The notes: generated by a model from the letters alone, not told the origin. Shown: positions 28,312 to 36,445, counted from the stretch's first letter. The stretch: 64,000 nucleotides of DNA from Sulfuricaulis sp. (GCF_024653915.1 NZ_JANLGY010000005.1:157305-221304), one strand, 5' to 3'. Numbers and translations are program-made.

Positions 28312-30138
28312 ATGTCTACACGTCGAAATTTTCTGACCATGCCGAATCTGCCGCGTCGGCGGTTTCTCCGTGGTCTCGCCGCGGGTGGTGTTCTGATGGG
28401 ACTGTCGCCTTGGCTCAAGCCGGAGTGGGCGCACGCGGCCGATACTGCCACGGGCAGCGCCCCGGTACTCACCGGCACCGAGTTCGATCTCACGATCGCG
28501 GAAACGCCGGTCAATTTCACCGGCACGCCGCGCATGGCCACCACCATCAATGGTTCGATTCCGGGACCCGTGTTGCGCTGGCGACAGGGCGATACCGTCA
28601 CGCTCCGGGTCACCAACCGGCTGGCCGTGGATACATCCATACACTGGCACGGCATCCTGCTGCCGTTCCAGATGGATGGTGTGCCGGGTATCAGCTTCCC
28701 GGGCATTCGGCCCGGCGAGACCTTCACCTATCGCTTCAGGGTCGTGCAGTCCGGGACCTATTGGTATCACTCCCACTCCGGTATGCAGGAGCAGACCGGC
28801 ATGTACGGCGCCGTCATCATCGATCCGCCCGGCAAGGATCCGATCCACGCTGATCGCGAGTACGTGGTGCAGCTGTCCGACTGGACCGACGAACACCCGA
28901 TGCGGGTGCTCAGCAAGCTAAAGATGCAGAGCGACTATTACAATTTCAACCAGCCGACGACGGCTGAGTTTTTTCGTGACGTGTCCCAGGACGGCGTATC
29001 GGCCGCGCTGGCGAAGCGGCGCATGTGGAACCAGATGCGCATGAACCCGACCGATCTGGCTGACATATCCGCCTACAGTTACACCTATCTCATGAACGGC
29101 GTCACGCCGGCCGGTAACTGGACCGGCCTGTTCCGCCCGGGCGAGAAAGTGCGGCTGCGTTTCATCAATTCCGGCGCCATGACGTTTTTCGACGTGCGCA
29201 TCCCTGGCCTCAAGATGACGGTGGTGCAGGCCGATGGCCAGAACGTCGATCCGGTCACGGTCGATGAAATCCGCCTCGGGGTGGCCGAGACCTACGATGT
29301 GATCGTCACACCCAAAGACGACGCGTACACAATCTTTGCCCAATCCATGGATCGCACCGGGCATGCCCTCGGCACCCTGGCCGTGCGCGCCGGCATGACG
29401 GCCGCTGTGCCGGCCATGGACAAGCCTGAGCCACTCACCATGGGAGACATGATGGGTGACATGGGCGGCGGTACGGGCGGAATGGATCACAGCGCTGCAC
29501 AGGGACGTGCGAGTGCCGCGGGAGGCGGGACGCCGGGAGCGGCCGCTCACGGTGGCATGGCCATGGATCACAGCCAGCACGCCATAGGTGGCGGGATGGC
29601 CATGGGTGCCGGCACTGTACGTGTGCGCCATGCCAAGTCCGAGTACGGTCCCAGCGTCGATATGCGCGTGGACACGCCGCGCACCAACCTCGATGACCCG
29701 GGCATCGGCCTGCGCAACAACGGCCGGCGCGTGCTCACCTACGCCGAACTGCACACCATCGGCGGTCCGCTCGATAAGCGCAAAGCCGAGCGGGAGATCG
29801 AGCTGCACCTCACCGGCAACATGGAGCGCTATTCATGGTCGTTCGACGGACTGGAGTTCGGCCGGTCCACGCCGGTGCATTTCCGCCACGGCGAGCAGCT
29901 GCGCGTGATCCTGGTCAACGACACCATGATGACCCATCCGATGCACATGCACGGCATGTGGAGCGAGCTGGAGAGTCCCGACGGACGCTTTCAGGTACGC
30001 AAGCACACCATCAATGTGCAGCCGGCGCAGCGCGTGAGCTTCCTCGTCACCGCCGACGCCCTCGGCCGCTGGGCCTGGCATTGTCATCTGTTGCTGCACA
30101 TGGATGCCGGCATGTTCCGTGAAATCGTCGTGGCTTGA
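28312..30138 (+). CDS. copA: Copper-resistance multicopper oxidase CopA, Tat-exported
   Basis: A 608-residue periplasmic oxidase. The N terminus has two Arg-pairs (RRNFLTM and RRRFLRGLAAGG) fitting a Tat signal. Copper-binding motifs are in order: HWHGILLPFQMDG, YWYHSHSGMQEQTG, HPMHMHGMW and WHCHLLLHMDAGMF. CopA oxidises Cu(I) or binds several copper ions. Between domains 2 and 3 a Met/His-rich linker (about 370-430) contains repeat copy B, whose frame AAQGRASAAGGGTPGAAA fits in without breaking the gene. ATG at 28312 is chosen since GGGAGAG precedes it. copB overlaps the next in order. Confidence 0.95.
   Translation: MSTRRNFLTMPNLPRRRFLRGLAAGGVLMGLSPWLKPEWAHAADTATGSAPVLTGTEFDLTIAETPVNFTGTPRMATTINGSIPGPVLRWRQGDTVTLRVTNRLAVDTSIHWHGILLPFQMDGVPGISFPGIRPGETFTYRFRVVQSGTYWYHSHSGMQEQTGMYGAVIIDPPGKDPIHADREYVVQLSDWTDEHPMRVLSKLKMQSDYYNFNQPTTAEFFRDVSQDGVSAALAKRRMWNQMRMNPTDLADISAYSYTYLMNGVTPAGNWTGLFRPGEKVRLRFINSGAMTFFDVRIPGLKMTVVQADGQNVDPVTVDEIRLGVAETYDVIVTPKDDAYTIFAQSMDRTGHALGTLAVRAGMTAAVPAMDKPEPLTMGDMMGDMGGGTGGMDHSAAQGRASAAGGGTPGAAAHGGMAMDHSQHAIGGGMAMGAGTVRVRHAKSEYGPSVDMRVDTPRTNLDDPGIGLRNNGRRVLTYAELHTIGGPLDKRKAEREIELHLTGNMERYSWSFDGLEFGRSTPVHFRHGEQLRVILVNDTMMTHPMHMHGMWSELESPDGRFQVRKHTINVQPAQRVSFLVTADALGRWAWHCHLLLHMDAGMFREIVVA
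29494..29543 (+). repeat. In-frame 50-base two-hairpin element, copy B
   Basis: Starts gctgcacagggacgtgcgag. Compared with copy A, base pairs 5/16 (T-A to C-G) and 34/38 (A-T to G-C) changed on both sides, so the stems stay paired. It lies in the Met/His-rich linker of CopA. Confidence 0.85.
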
Positions 30139-30167
30139 TGCGGCGCAACCGAATAACGGAGAATGAA

Positions 30168-31142
30168 ATGATGAATAGCAAATATATTTTTATCGCCGCC
30201 GCGACGGTGTTCTGGATGTCCAGCGCCTGGGCGCAGGAACCGGCAACGCCGGCGATGCCGGAAATGGATCACAGTCAGATGGACCACAGCGATGTACAGG
30301 GACGTACAAGTGTCGCGGAAGACAGGATGTCGGGAGCGACCAAGATGGGTCATGGTCCCGTGTCAGAATCGACGCCACAGGTGGACCATGACATGGGCAG
30401 CATGGATCACGGGTCCATGCAGGGAGGTTCGCCGCCTCCCGATGCGCGCGATCCGCATGCCTATTCCGGGGGTTATACCCTCCCTCCGGACCGGCCGTTG
30501 CGGATGGCGGACGAGCACAATTTTGGATCGCTAATGATTGATCGTCTTGAAAGAGTGCGCACGCGTGACAATTCGTCCACGGTCTATGACTTGCAGGCTT
30601 GGTACGGCCGGACTTATGACCGCGTCGTACTCAAGGCCGAAGGCGATGTAGATGACGGAAAACTCCAGGATGCGCACACGCAAATGCTGTGGGGGCACGC
30701 GATCTCGGCTTACTGGGACACGCAGCTGGGTGTACGCCATGACAGTGGCGAAGAGCCAAGCCGGACCTGGCTCGCTTTCGGCGTTCAGGGTTTGGCTCCC
30801 TACTGGTTTGAAATGGACATCACCGGTTACGTCGGTGAGCATGGACGCACGGCGCTGAGCATCGAGGCGGAATACGAGTTGTTGTTGACACAAAAGCTTA
30901 TTCTGCAACCGCGCGTCGAGGCCAATTTCTTCGGCAAGCGCGATGCCGAGCGCGAAACCGGTTCCGGGCTGTCCGACCTAGCGGCCGGCGTGCGTTTGCG
31001 TTACGAAATCAGGCGTGAGTTGGCACCTTATATAGGTATTGAACGGAGCAGCAAGTTCGGCGGCACTGCCGATTTTGTCCGCGCGGAAGGAAAGCAGGCG
31101 AAGGAAACACGGGTTGTGGCCGGCCTGCGCTTCTGGTTCTGA
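30168..31142 (+). CDS. copB: Copper-resistance outer-membrane protein CopB
   Basis: A 324-residue protein. It starts with MMNSKYIFIAAATVFW, a signal peptide, followed by a Met/His-rich, probably copper-binding stretch (EMDHSQMDHS, then VDHDMGSMDHGSMQGG) into which repeat copy C is inserted. The C-terminal part (LQAWYGRTYDRVVLKAEGD to GLRFWF) is a beta-barrel of the CopB family ending in an aromatic residue, as outer membrane proteins do. CGGAGA precedes; ATG 30171 is an alternative start. It follows copA closely and is likely coupled. Confidence 0.93.
   Translation: MMNSKYIFIAAATVFWMSSAWAQEPATPAMPEMDHSQMDHSDVQGRTSVAEDRMSGATKMGHGPVSESTPQVDHDMGSMDHGSMQGGSPPPDARDPHAYSGGYTLPPDRPLRMADEHNFGSLMIDRLERVRTRDNSSTVYDLQAWYGRTYDRVVLKAEGDVDDGKLQDAHTQMLWGHAISAYWDTQLGVRHDSGEEPSRTWLAFGVQGLAPYWFEMDITGYVGEHGRTALSIEAEYELLLTQKLILQPRVEANFFGKRDAERETGSGLSDLAAGVRLRYEIRRELAPYIGIERSSKFGGTADFVRAEGKQAKETRVVAGLRFWF
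30291..30340 (+). repeat. In-frame 50-base two-hairpin element, copy C
   Basis: Starts gatgtacagggacgtacaag like copy A. Pairs 23/49 (C-G to T-A) and 32/40 (G-C to A-T) differ from copy A on both sides, which keeps the second hairpin intact. Encodes DVQGRTSVAEDRMSGAT in CopB. Confidence 0.85.
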
Positions 31143-31184
31143 AAAGAGGCATGTAACTATTTTTTCATTTCAAGGAGCAATGTA

Positions 31185-31733
31185 ATGACACGAGTGAATA
31201 CAAATGTTTTTCGCCAGGCGATATTGTTGTGGCCGCTAATCGTTTTGCCATCGGTCGCGCTCGCCGATGCCGAACATGACGCAAAGAAAGCGCCGGCAGC
31301 GATGGAAAACATGGACCACGGTAAGATGCAAATGGATGGCCAGGGTGATATGGCTGCCATGCACGGTCACTGGATGGCGCCGGAAGAGGCGGCCAAGCGG
31401 CCCAATCCGGTGAAGGCCAATAACGCCTCGCGGGCGCGCGGCAAGAAATTATTCGCGGCGAATTGCGCCAGTTGTCATGGCCGCGCGGCACGCGGCGACG
31501 GTCCTGCGGGCGCGGCGCTCAATCCCAAACCGGCCGATTTGACGGTCATGGCCGGGCTGCATCCGGACGGGGACTTCGCCTGGAAGATCGCCGAGGGCCG
31601 TGGCGCCATGCCAGCCTGGAAAAAAATTCTAAGCGAAAAACAGATTTGGGACGTCGTGAACTATCTGCAAAAAGGCTTGCCTCGACCCGGTGACGACTCT
31701 CATTCGCACGAAACCAGGGGCCACCGTCATTAA
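31185..31733 (+). CDS. Periplasmic c-type cytochrome with Met/His-rich N terminus
   Basis: A 182-residue protein with a signal peptide (LLWPLIVLPSVALA) and then a Met/His-rich stretch (ENMDHGKMQMDGQ, MAAMHGHWMAPEE) that could bind copper. One heme-binding motif CASCH lies at residues 94-98 and a likely axial Met is in GAMPAW. The fold is that of class I/cbb3-type cytochrome c. AAGGAG before the ATG at 31185 is strong. It heads a run of three cytochrome genes. Confidence 0.92.
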   Translation: MTRVNTNVFRQAILLWPLIVLPSVALADAEHDAKKAPAAMENMDHGKMQMDGQGDMAAMHGHWMAPEEAAKRPNPVKANNASRARGKKLFAANCASCHGRAARGDGPAGAALNPKPADLTVMAGLHPDGDFAWKIAEGRGAMPAWKKILSEKQIWDVVNYLQKGLPRPGDDSHSHETRGHRH

Positions 31734-31828
31734 GGGGAAGTCTTCAAGCACGACATATCAAAATGAAATTCATCATTACATGTTTTGTCTGACAAACAGC
31801 GAGACGATCATCTCGAAGGGGCTCAAGC

Positions 31829-32347
31829 ATGAATAAATTTCTATTAAAGGCAACGTTATTGTCTGCGGTACTGTTGATATCAGCCTGTAGTGAACAGAAG
31901 TCCACATCGTCGGCGGCGTCAAAGCCAGATACCGGACCGGCTGAAGTGCTTACACCGCTGCCCAAGCCAGTGTCCGTCGGTCGCAACCAGGATTTTTCCA
32001 CGATGATGCGCGGCGCCAAGCTCTATCAGGAAAACTGTGCTGTTTGTCACGGGCCCCAGGCAGAGGGCGCGCCGAACTGGCAGCGCAAGGGCCCGGACGG
32101 CAAGTTGCTCCCCCCGCCTCTCAACGGCGCCGGCCATGCCTGGCATCATCCGGGCACCTGGATTCGCGACATGATCAAGCAGGGATCCGTCAATCGCGGC
32201 GGTAATATGCCCTCATGGGATGGCAAGCTCAGCGATGACGACATCGAGGCTGTGATTGTCTGGATCCAGTCGCGCTGGCCAGATGAGATTTATCAAAGCT
32301 GGCTGGCAATGGACGAGAAAGCGCGCCAAGGCGCTGGCAACCGGTAA
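31829..32347 (+). CDS. c-type cytochrome lipoprotein (first of two paralogues)
   Basis: A 172-residue lipoprotein, Cys20 in LLISAC being the lipidated residue. The heme motif CAVCH is at residues 70-74 and a possible axial Met is in NMPSWDG. After it comes a region without a parallel in simple cytochromes (PLNGAGHAWHHPGTWIRD, with three His that could bind a metal). It is a clear paralogue of the next gene. The two probably pass electrons in the periplasm, perhaps tied to copper or to a terminal oxidase. Confidence 0.9.
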   Translation: MNKFLLKATLLSAVLLISACSEQKSTSSAASKPDTGPAEVLTPLPKPVSVGRNQDFSTMMRGAKLYQENCAVCHGPQAEGAPNWQRKGPDGKLLPPPLNGAGHAWHHPGTWIRDMIKQGSVNRGGNMPSWDGKLSDDDIEAVIVWIQSRWPDEIYQSWLAMDEKARQGAGNR

Positions 32348-32434
32348 CCCCGTTTAATTCCCGGACAGTTTTATTTTCTTTATCGATGGCACGGATTATG
32401 ATTAGCGCTGGTCAACAACCTGCTTTCCCGACGG

Positions 32435-32890
32435 ATGCGATTGACGACAGGGATGATCTTGGCGCTGATGATGGTCAGTGCCTGCGGCAAGCAGGAATCG
32501 GAAACGCCGTCCCAAAAGAACACTGCTTCGCTCGATCGACCATTTTCGACGGAGAGTTTGTTTCGCGGAGTTCGGTTGTTTCAGGAACATTGCGCCCTAT
32601 GCCATGGACCCGAGGCACAGGGCCACCCTGACTGGCAAAACTCCAAAGTGGCGGCGGCGCCACCGCTCAACGGGACTGGCAACGAATGGAAGCGTCGCAA
32701 ACACGACATGATCACCTTCATCAAGAACGGCGCGAAGCGCAACGGTGAACCCGTGATGCCGGCGTGGAAGGGTCGTCTGACTGATCAGGAAATCGAGGAC
32801 ATCATCACTTGGTACCAGGCGTTGTGGCCCGCAGATGTGTATGAGCGCTGGCGCAAGGCAAATTTGGCCGGATCGGCGCCGAAAGGCTGA
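32435..32890 (+). CDS. c-type cytochrome lipoprotein (second paralogue)
   Basis: A 151-residue lipoprotein: Cys17 in MMVSAC is the lipid site. CALCH at 53-57 binds heme, VMPAWKG holds the axial Met, and PPLNGTGNEWKRR with LWPADVYERW parallels the previous gene. It lacks the extra His residues of its neighbour. The pair most likely arose by duplication. Confidence 0.9.
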   Translation: MRLTTGMILALMMVSACGKQESETPSQKNTASLDRPFSTESLFRGVRLFQEHCALCHGPEAQGHPDWQNSKVAAAPPLNGTGNEWKRRKHDMITFIKNGAKRNGEPVMPAWKGRLTDQEIEDIITWYQALWPADVYERWRKANLAGSAPKG

Positions 32891-32925
32891 CAGCGTCATT
32901 TGATTAATTCGATAAGGTAATAACA

Positions 32926-33009
32926 ATGCAAATTGCCATCTGGATCATCATCATTTTGCTCATTGCCGCGCTGATCAAGTACCTCCTGAGAGATGACGGA
33001 AAGAAATAG
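32926..33009 (+). CDS. 27-residue single-helix membrane peptide
   Basis: An AAGG-type site precedes an ATG opening 27 codons: one membrane helix (AIWIIIILLIAALIKYLL) and a charged end RDDGKK. It follows the cytochromes on the same strand and could anchor or stabilise one of them. A similar small protein lies at 35317-35448. Its short length makes the call tentative. Confidence 0.55.
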   Translation: MQIAIWIIIILLIAALIKYLLRDDGKK

Positions 33010-33101
33010 CCGAAGCCACGTAAAACCACTGGCGCTCGATGTTTTGTTTATTGATATTTGTCAAAGATGGCCTGCAGCGAATCAGTAGTATAAGGAAATA
33101 A

Positions 33102-33155
33102 ATGCGAACTATTTTCTATCCCGGAAGTCTTTTGGTACAGGGATCAGAAGAATGA
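33102..33155 (+). CDS. Possible 17-residue leader peptide, coupled to the next gene
   Basis: AAGGA at 33092 precedes an ATG at 33102 that opens 17 codons; its TGA overlaps the ATG of the next gene at 33152. The peptide ends LLVQGSEE. The next gene has only a weak ribosome site of its own, so coupling is possible. Confidence 0.35.
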   Translation: MRTIFYPGSLLVQGSEE

Positions 33156-33568
33156 AAGGTATCCAATTCAAAAGCTGGTTGACGCGCCGCCATCGCAAGT
33201 CGATTGCGCTGGCGCTGGCGGGCTGGATGTCCCTTTCGCTCGTTCTTGCCTTCTGGTCCTGTTGCCATACGCTGGCAGACGAACATCCGCCGGTTGTCAG
33301 CATGCAAAGCGGCGATCACAATCATGGCGGCATACCCCATGGCACAGAGGACCCGTGCCGTACCTGGCTGGATACTTCTGACGTCGCGCTTAATACTTCC
33401 CCTGATGTCCTGGTTTCAGATTTCAAACTGAAATTCGGGCATGCGGTCTTCGTCGATTCACAGATTTTCTCCGCCGTAGTGCTTTCAGTCCCTGACCGAC
33501 AGCTGTACCACGCTTCTCCGCCCGATTCGTTACCACTTTATCTGCGTCTGCAACATCTGCTGATCTGA
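33152..33568 (+). CDS. Exported His/Cys protein of unknown function
   Basis: I do not recognise this 138-residue protein. A basic start (RRHRKS) and hydrophobic stretch (IALALAGWMSLSLVLAF) form a signal or anchor. The mature part begins with CCHTLADEHPP and has SGDHNHGGIPHGTEDPC, a Cys/His pattern that could bind copper, and the remainder is beta-rich. It sits in the copper region and resembles the small protein at 27857 in style rather than in sequence. Confidence 0.55.
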   Translation: MKGIQFKSWLTRRHRKSIALALAGWMSLSLVLAFWSCCHTLADEHPPVVSMQSGDHNHGGIPHGTEDPCRTWLDTSDVALNTSPDVLVSDFKLKFGHAVFVDSQIFSAVVLSVPDRQLYHASPPDSLPLYLRLQHLLI

Positions 33569-33727
33569 GTTCTTTGCCGATCGCGGCGAGGGTAAGCCGC
33601 GCCCGGAGGAGAACACAAGTCTGACTGTCTCCTTTCCTGTCGCGGTGAATTTCCCACGTCCCGGTCCGTGTGTGGCGATGTATTCACGCAGTTCGGCGTG
33701 GTTCACAGCAAAGAGAGGTCAAGTGTC

Positions 33728-34060
33728 ATGATGACGGTCAATCAGCTTTCCAAACGCAGCGGCATTGCGCCGCATGTGGTGCGTTATTACTCGCGTATCG
33801 GCCTGCTCACTACGACACGACATCCCGAAAACGACTCTCGATCAGTTTGTATCGTAACGTCGTCAGAGTCTGCGCACCAAGGCGCTAGGTACGGCGACGC
33901 ACAGACATTGAACCCCTGGAATCTTACTCTTGCGCCCCTTGTGCATGCGCGACGATACCGCACGTCTGCGCTTCATCCGTGCTACCCAGGCTCTCGGTTC
34001 GCGTTCGAGAAGAAAGGTGCGTCACCTATCGAGTCGGTGGTTGAAGCGAGAATCGAGGCT
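33728..34060 (+). pseudogene. Broken MerR-family regulator
   Basis: The N-terminal helix-turn-helix is intact (TVNQLSKRSGIAPHVVRYYS at 33731) and leads to RIGLL and RHPEN, but after about residue 38 the frame is lost. In other frames one finds LYRNVVRV (about 33843) and then DDTARLRFIRATQALG (near 33955), the expected next part, after an extra stretch of about 115 bases. The effector-binding tail is missing. It was probably a copper or heavy-metal sensor for this cluster. Confidence 0.75.
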
Positions 34061-34066
34061 TGACCT

Positions 34067-34567
34067 GTGCGTAACGTACATGATCCAGAATGGAAAACAT
34101 CTGCGTCACTAATCGGGCTTTGGGCGCTTCTGGCGCTGACACTCCATTTACTATGGGAGATCGGGCAACTGCCGTTCTACGCGTTATGGCAAGAAGGAGA
34201 AGTATGGCGCATCACGCTTTACGTAATGCATTGCGTGCTGGGCGACGTGATGATCGCCACGCTGACTTATCTGGCTGTGGCGCTGATTTGGCGCCAGGTG
34301 AATTGGCCACGGCAACGACTCTGGTCGGGTGGAACGATGCTTATCGTCATGGGGCTTGGATATACCGTGTTCAGTGAGTGGTACAACGTTTATCGCATCG
34401 GGTCCTGGGCGTATTCCGATGCCATGCCCCTGATCTTCGGGATCGGAATCACGCCGTTGTTGCAGTGGCTGTTGGTGCCGGGGCTCATGCTCGTGTTGAT
34501 ACAGCGCACTCGAATCGGGTGGAGTTGGCGGAAATCGCCAACCGCCCCTTTATTCATCTTTTTTTAA
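34067..34567 (+). CDS. Unknown four-helix membrane protein
   Basis: I do not recognise this 166-residue protein. GTG at 34067 opens it; four hydrophobic segments are visible (ASLIGLWALLALTLHLLW; YVMHCVLGDVMIATLTYLAV; MLIVMGLGYTVF; LLQWLLVPGLMLVLI). WEIGQLPFY and SEWYNVYRIGSWAY between them look conserved. It is transcribed with the metal genes around it; the broken MerR gene ends just before. Confidence 0.6.
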   Translation: MRNVHDPEWKTSASLIGLWALLALTLHLLWEIGQLPFYALWQEGEVWRITLYVMHCVLGDVMIATLTYLAVALIWRQVNWPRQRLWSGGTMLIVMGLGYTVFSEWYNVYRIGSWAYSDAMPLIFGIGITPLLQWLLVPGLMLVLIQRTRIGWSWRKSPTAPLFIFF

Positions 34568-34589
34568 CTTACGACCAAGGAGGTCAATC

Positions 34590-35291
34590 ATGAACAGGAA
34601 ACTTATCAAGCAGTGGATACCACGCATGCTCGTCGCCGCCACGCTCGCGGCGACAGGTGTTGCCATCGCCGCCGAGCAAGGAGGGCCCATGATGAGCGAT
34701 CGGGACATGTCGACAAACATGCAGCCGGGCCAGATGGGTGGCGGTGGCGGCATGGGCATGATGGGCGGCGGGATGATGGACATGATGATGGGTGGTGGTT
34801 CTGGTGGCGGTATGGGGATGATGGGAATGGGTGGCTCCGGAGGCATGATGGGAGGAATGGGCATGGGCCCCGGCGGTGGCATGGGCATGATGGGCATGGG
34901 TCCGATGTCGATGCTGGATTTGTCAGACGAGCAGCGCGACAAGATCGTAAAAATCCAGGACGACACACGCCGCAAGAACTGGGACACCTACGGCAAGATC
35001 ATGGACGAGCAGGCCAGGTTGCGCGACCTCTACTCGGGTGAAACCGTGGATGCGAAAAAAGCCGGCGCCATCTATGGCAATGTCAGCAAGCTGCAACAGC
35101 AAGTGTTCGAGACCAACATCGAAGCCCACAACCGCGTGCAGGCCGTGCTCACCAAGGAACAGAAGGAACAGCTCCGGCAGATGTCACGCGGCGGTATGGG
35201 TGGACGCGGCATGATGGGATCCGGCGGTCGCGGCCCCGGCAACATGTCACAGGGTGGCATGGGCATGGGCCCCGGCATGATGAACCGCTGA
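34590..35291 (+). CDS. Spy/CpxP-like periplasmic protein with Gly/Met-rich linker
   Basis: A 233-residue exported protein. After its signal (LVAATLAATGVAIAA) comes a stretch of about 75 residues made of Gly and Met (GMGMMGGGMMDMMMGGGSGG and on), rich in possible Cu(I) ligands. The helical core (LDLSDEQRDKIVKIQ, then LYSGETVDAKKAG) matches the Spy/CpxP LTxxQ family, which act as chaperones or metal sensors in the periplasm. Another GM-rich tail ends the protein. AAGGAGG precedes the ATG. Confidence 0.85.
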   Translation: MNRKLIKQWIPRMLVAATLAATGVAIAAEQGGPMMSDRDMSTNMQPGQMGGGGGMGMMGGGMMDMMMGGGSGGGMGMMGMGGSGGMMGGMGMGPGGGMGMMGMGPMSMLDLSDEQRDKIVKIQDDTRRKNWDTYGKIMDEQARLRDLYSGETVDAKKAGAIYGNVSKLQQQVFETNIEAHNRVQAVLTKEQKEQLRQMSRGGMGGRGMMGSGGRGPGNMSQGGMGMGPGMMNR

Positions 35292-35316
35292 CCACAGCGT
35301 AAACAGGAGGTGACTT

Positions 35317-35448
35317 ATGTATCACGATGGCTATATGAGTTGGGGCATGGGCTTCGGTTGGGGCGGCATTCTTTTCTGGATCGTGCTGATCCTAGCGGTT
35401 GCCGCGCTCGCCAAATACTTGTTCAGTAAATCGAGTGGTCGCGATTGA
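35317..35448 (+). CDS. 43-residue membrane peptide
   Basis: A strong AGGAGG at 35305 precedes an ATG that opens 43 codons: a Gly/Met/Trp start (MSWGMGFGWGG), one membrane helix (ILFWIVLILAVAALAKYLF) and a charged tail. Proteins like this are found by Spy-like and copper genes. It is the second of two tiny membrane proteins in this region (see 32926). Confidence 0.7.
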   Translation: MYHDGYMSWGMGFGWGGILFWIVLILAVAALAKYLFSKSSGRD

Positions 35449-35514
35449 TCGGCCAGCGTTGGCAGGGTAGCGCTCTGTCGCCTTGAATTTTTAACCGGTA
35501 TGAGGAGAGAAATC

Positions 35515-35958
35515 ATGAAACCGTTCGTTGTTTTGCTGGGTTTGTTCGCCGCATTCGGATCAGCCGGCGTCATGGCGGAGTCTCCCAAGACTCTGCCCAT
35601 GCCGCCGACTTTCAATATCCAGATCGACGCGGATGAGGCGCTTACCAAATATCCGCTCGGAGTAATTACCAAGGTGGCGGCCTTCGCGCATCACGGCCAG
35701 GAAAACCGCACCGTCACCCTGCCGAATGGTTACGAAGGCAAGGTGTATCAGGTCGGAAGCGGGACGGGTTTGCGGACCTACACGCTGGTCTTCAGCGACA
35801 AGGGCGTGGTGACCGACGTGCTCTACAACGAGCAAGGCCGGCACAACGGCCTGACCGCGCTCCAGCTTCAGGCACAGGCCAAGCGCATTCTCGGTCCGGA
35901 CGTGGAGAAGCAGCCTTACAAGAAGCACGCTCCGGATGAGTTTCGTCTGGGCAAGTAA
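35515..35958 (+). CDS. Exported protein of unknown function
   Basis: I do not recognise this 147-residue protein. It has a signal (PFVVLLGLFAAFGSAGVMA) and a mature part rich in beta strands (YEGKVYQVGSGTGLRTYTLV), with a helix near the end (LTALQLQAQAKRILG). ATG at 35515 has GAGGAG upstream. It lies in the same direction as the Spy-like gene and the DUF302 gene, probably in one operon. Confidence 0.6.
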   Translation: MKPFVVLLGLFAAFGSAGVMAESPKTLPMPPTFNIQIDADEALTKYPLGVITKVAAFAHHGQENRTVTLPNGYEGKVYQVGSGTGLRTYTLVFSDKGVVTDVLYNEQGRHNGLTALQLQAQAKRILGPDVEKQPYKKHAPDEFRLGK

Positions 35959-36052
35959 GGCCACGGCCTATCGGCATCGGTGTTGCCGATAGGCGAGGGA
36001 CATCAGTTGGTGATTATGCAATGGTGATCAATCAGTAAATCAGGAGGTGACT

Positions 36053-36439
36053 GTGTACGGTTTTAATGTGCAACTAAAGGATAGTTTCGACAACTCGGTG
36101 AAACGGGTGACCGAGGCGCTCAAGGCTGAGGGTTTTGGCGTGCTCACCGACATTGATGTGCAAGCCACGATGAAGGCCAAGCTCGGTATCGAGGGCAAGT
36201 CCTATCGCATTCTCGGCGCTTGTAATCCGGCTTTGGCGCACAAGGCGATTACGGCTGATCCGGATATCGGACTGCTGTTACCGTGTAATGTGGTGGTGCG
36301 CGAGGAGGCGGACAAGAGTATCACCGTGGGTTTCATGGATCCGATCGCGGTGCTCAAGCTCACCGACAATCCCGCGGTGGCGGAGCTGGCGCAGGAAGTG
36401 CGCGGCAAGCTCGAGCGCGTGCGAGACAGTCTGCGTTGA
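36053..36439 (+). CDS. DUF302 family protein
   Basis: A 128-residue protein of the DUF302 family; the start is the GTG at 36053, placed 5 bases after AGGAGGT, since the earlier GTG at 36047 overlaps that site. [25 protein letters not shown], here cited from its first half [19 protein letters not shown], and [16 protein letters not shown] are family signatures; the single Cys and the following [10 protein letters not shown] are also conserved. DUF302 genes cluster with heavy metal and respiratory genes; the function is unknown. Confidence 0.9.
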   Translation: MYGFNVQLKDSFDNSVKRVTEALKAEGFGVLTDIDVQATMKAKLGIEGKSYRILGACNPALAHKAITADPDIGLLLPCNVVVREEADKSITVGFMDPIAVLKLTDNPAVAELAQEVRGKLERVRDSLR

Positions 36440-36445
36440 AAAAGG

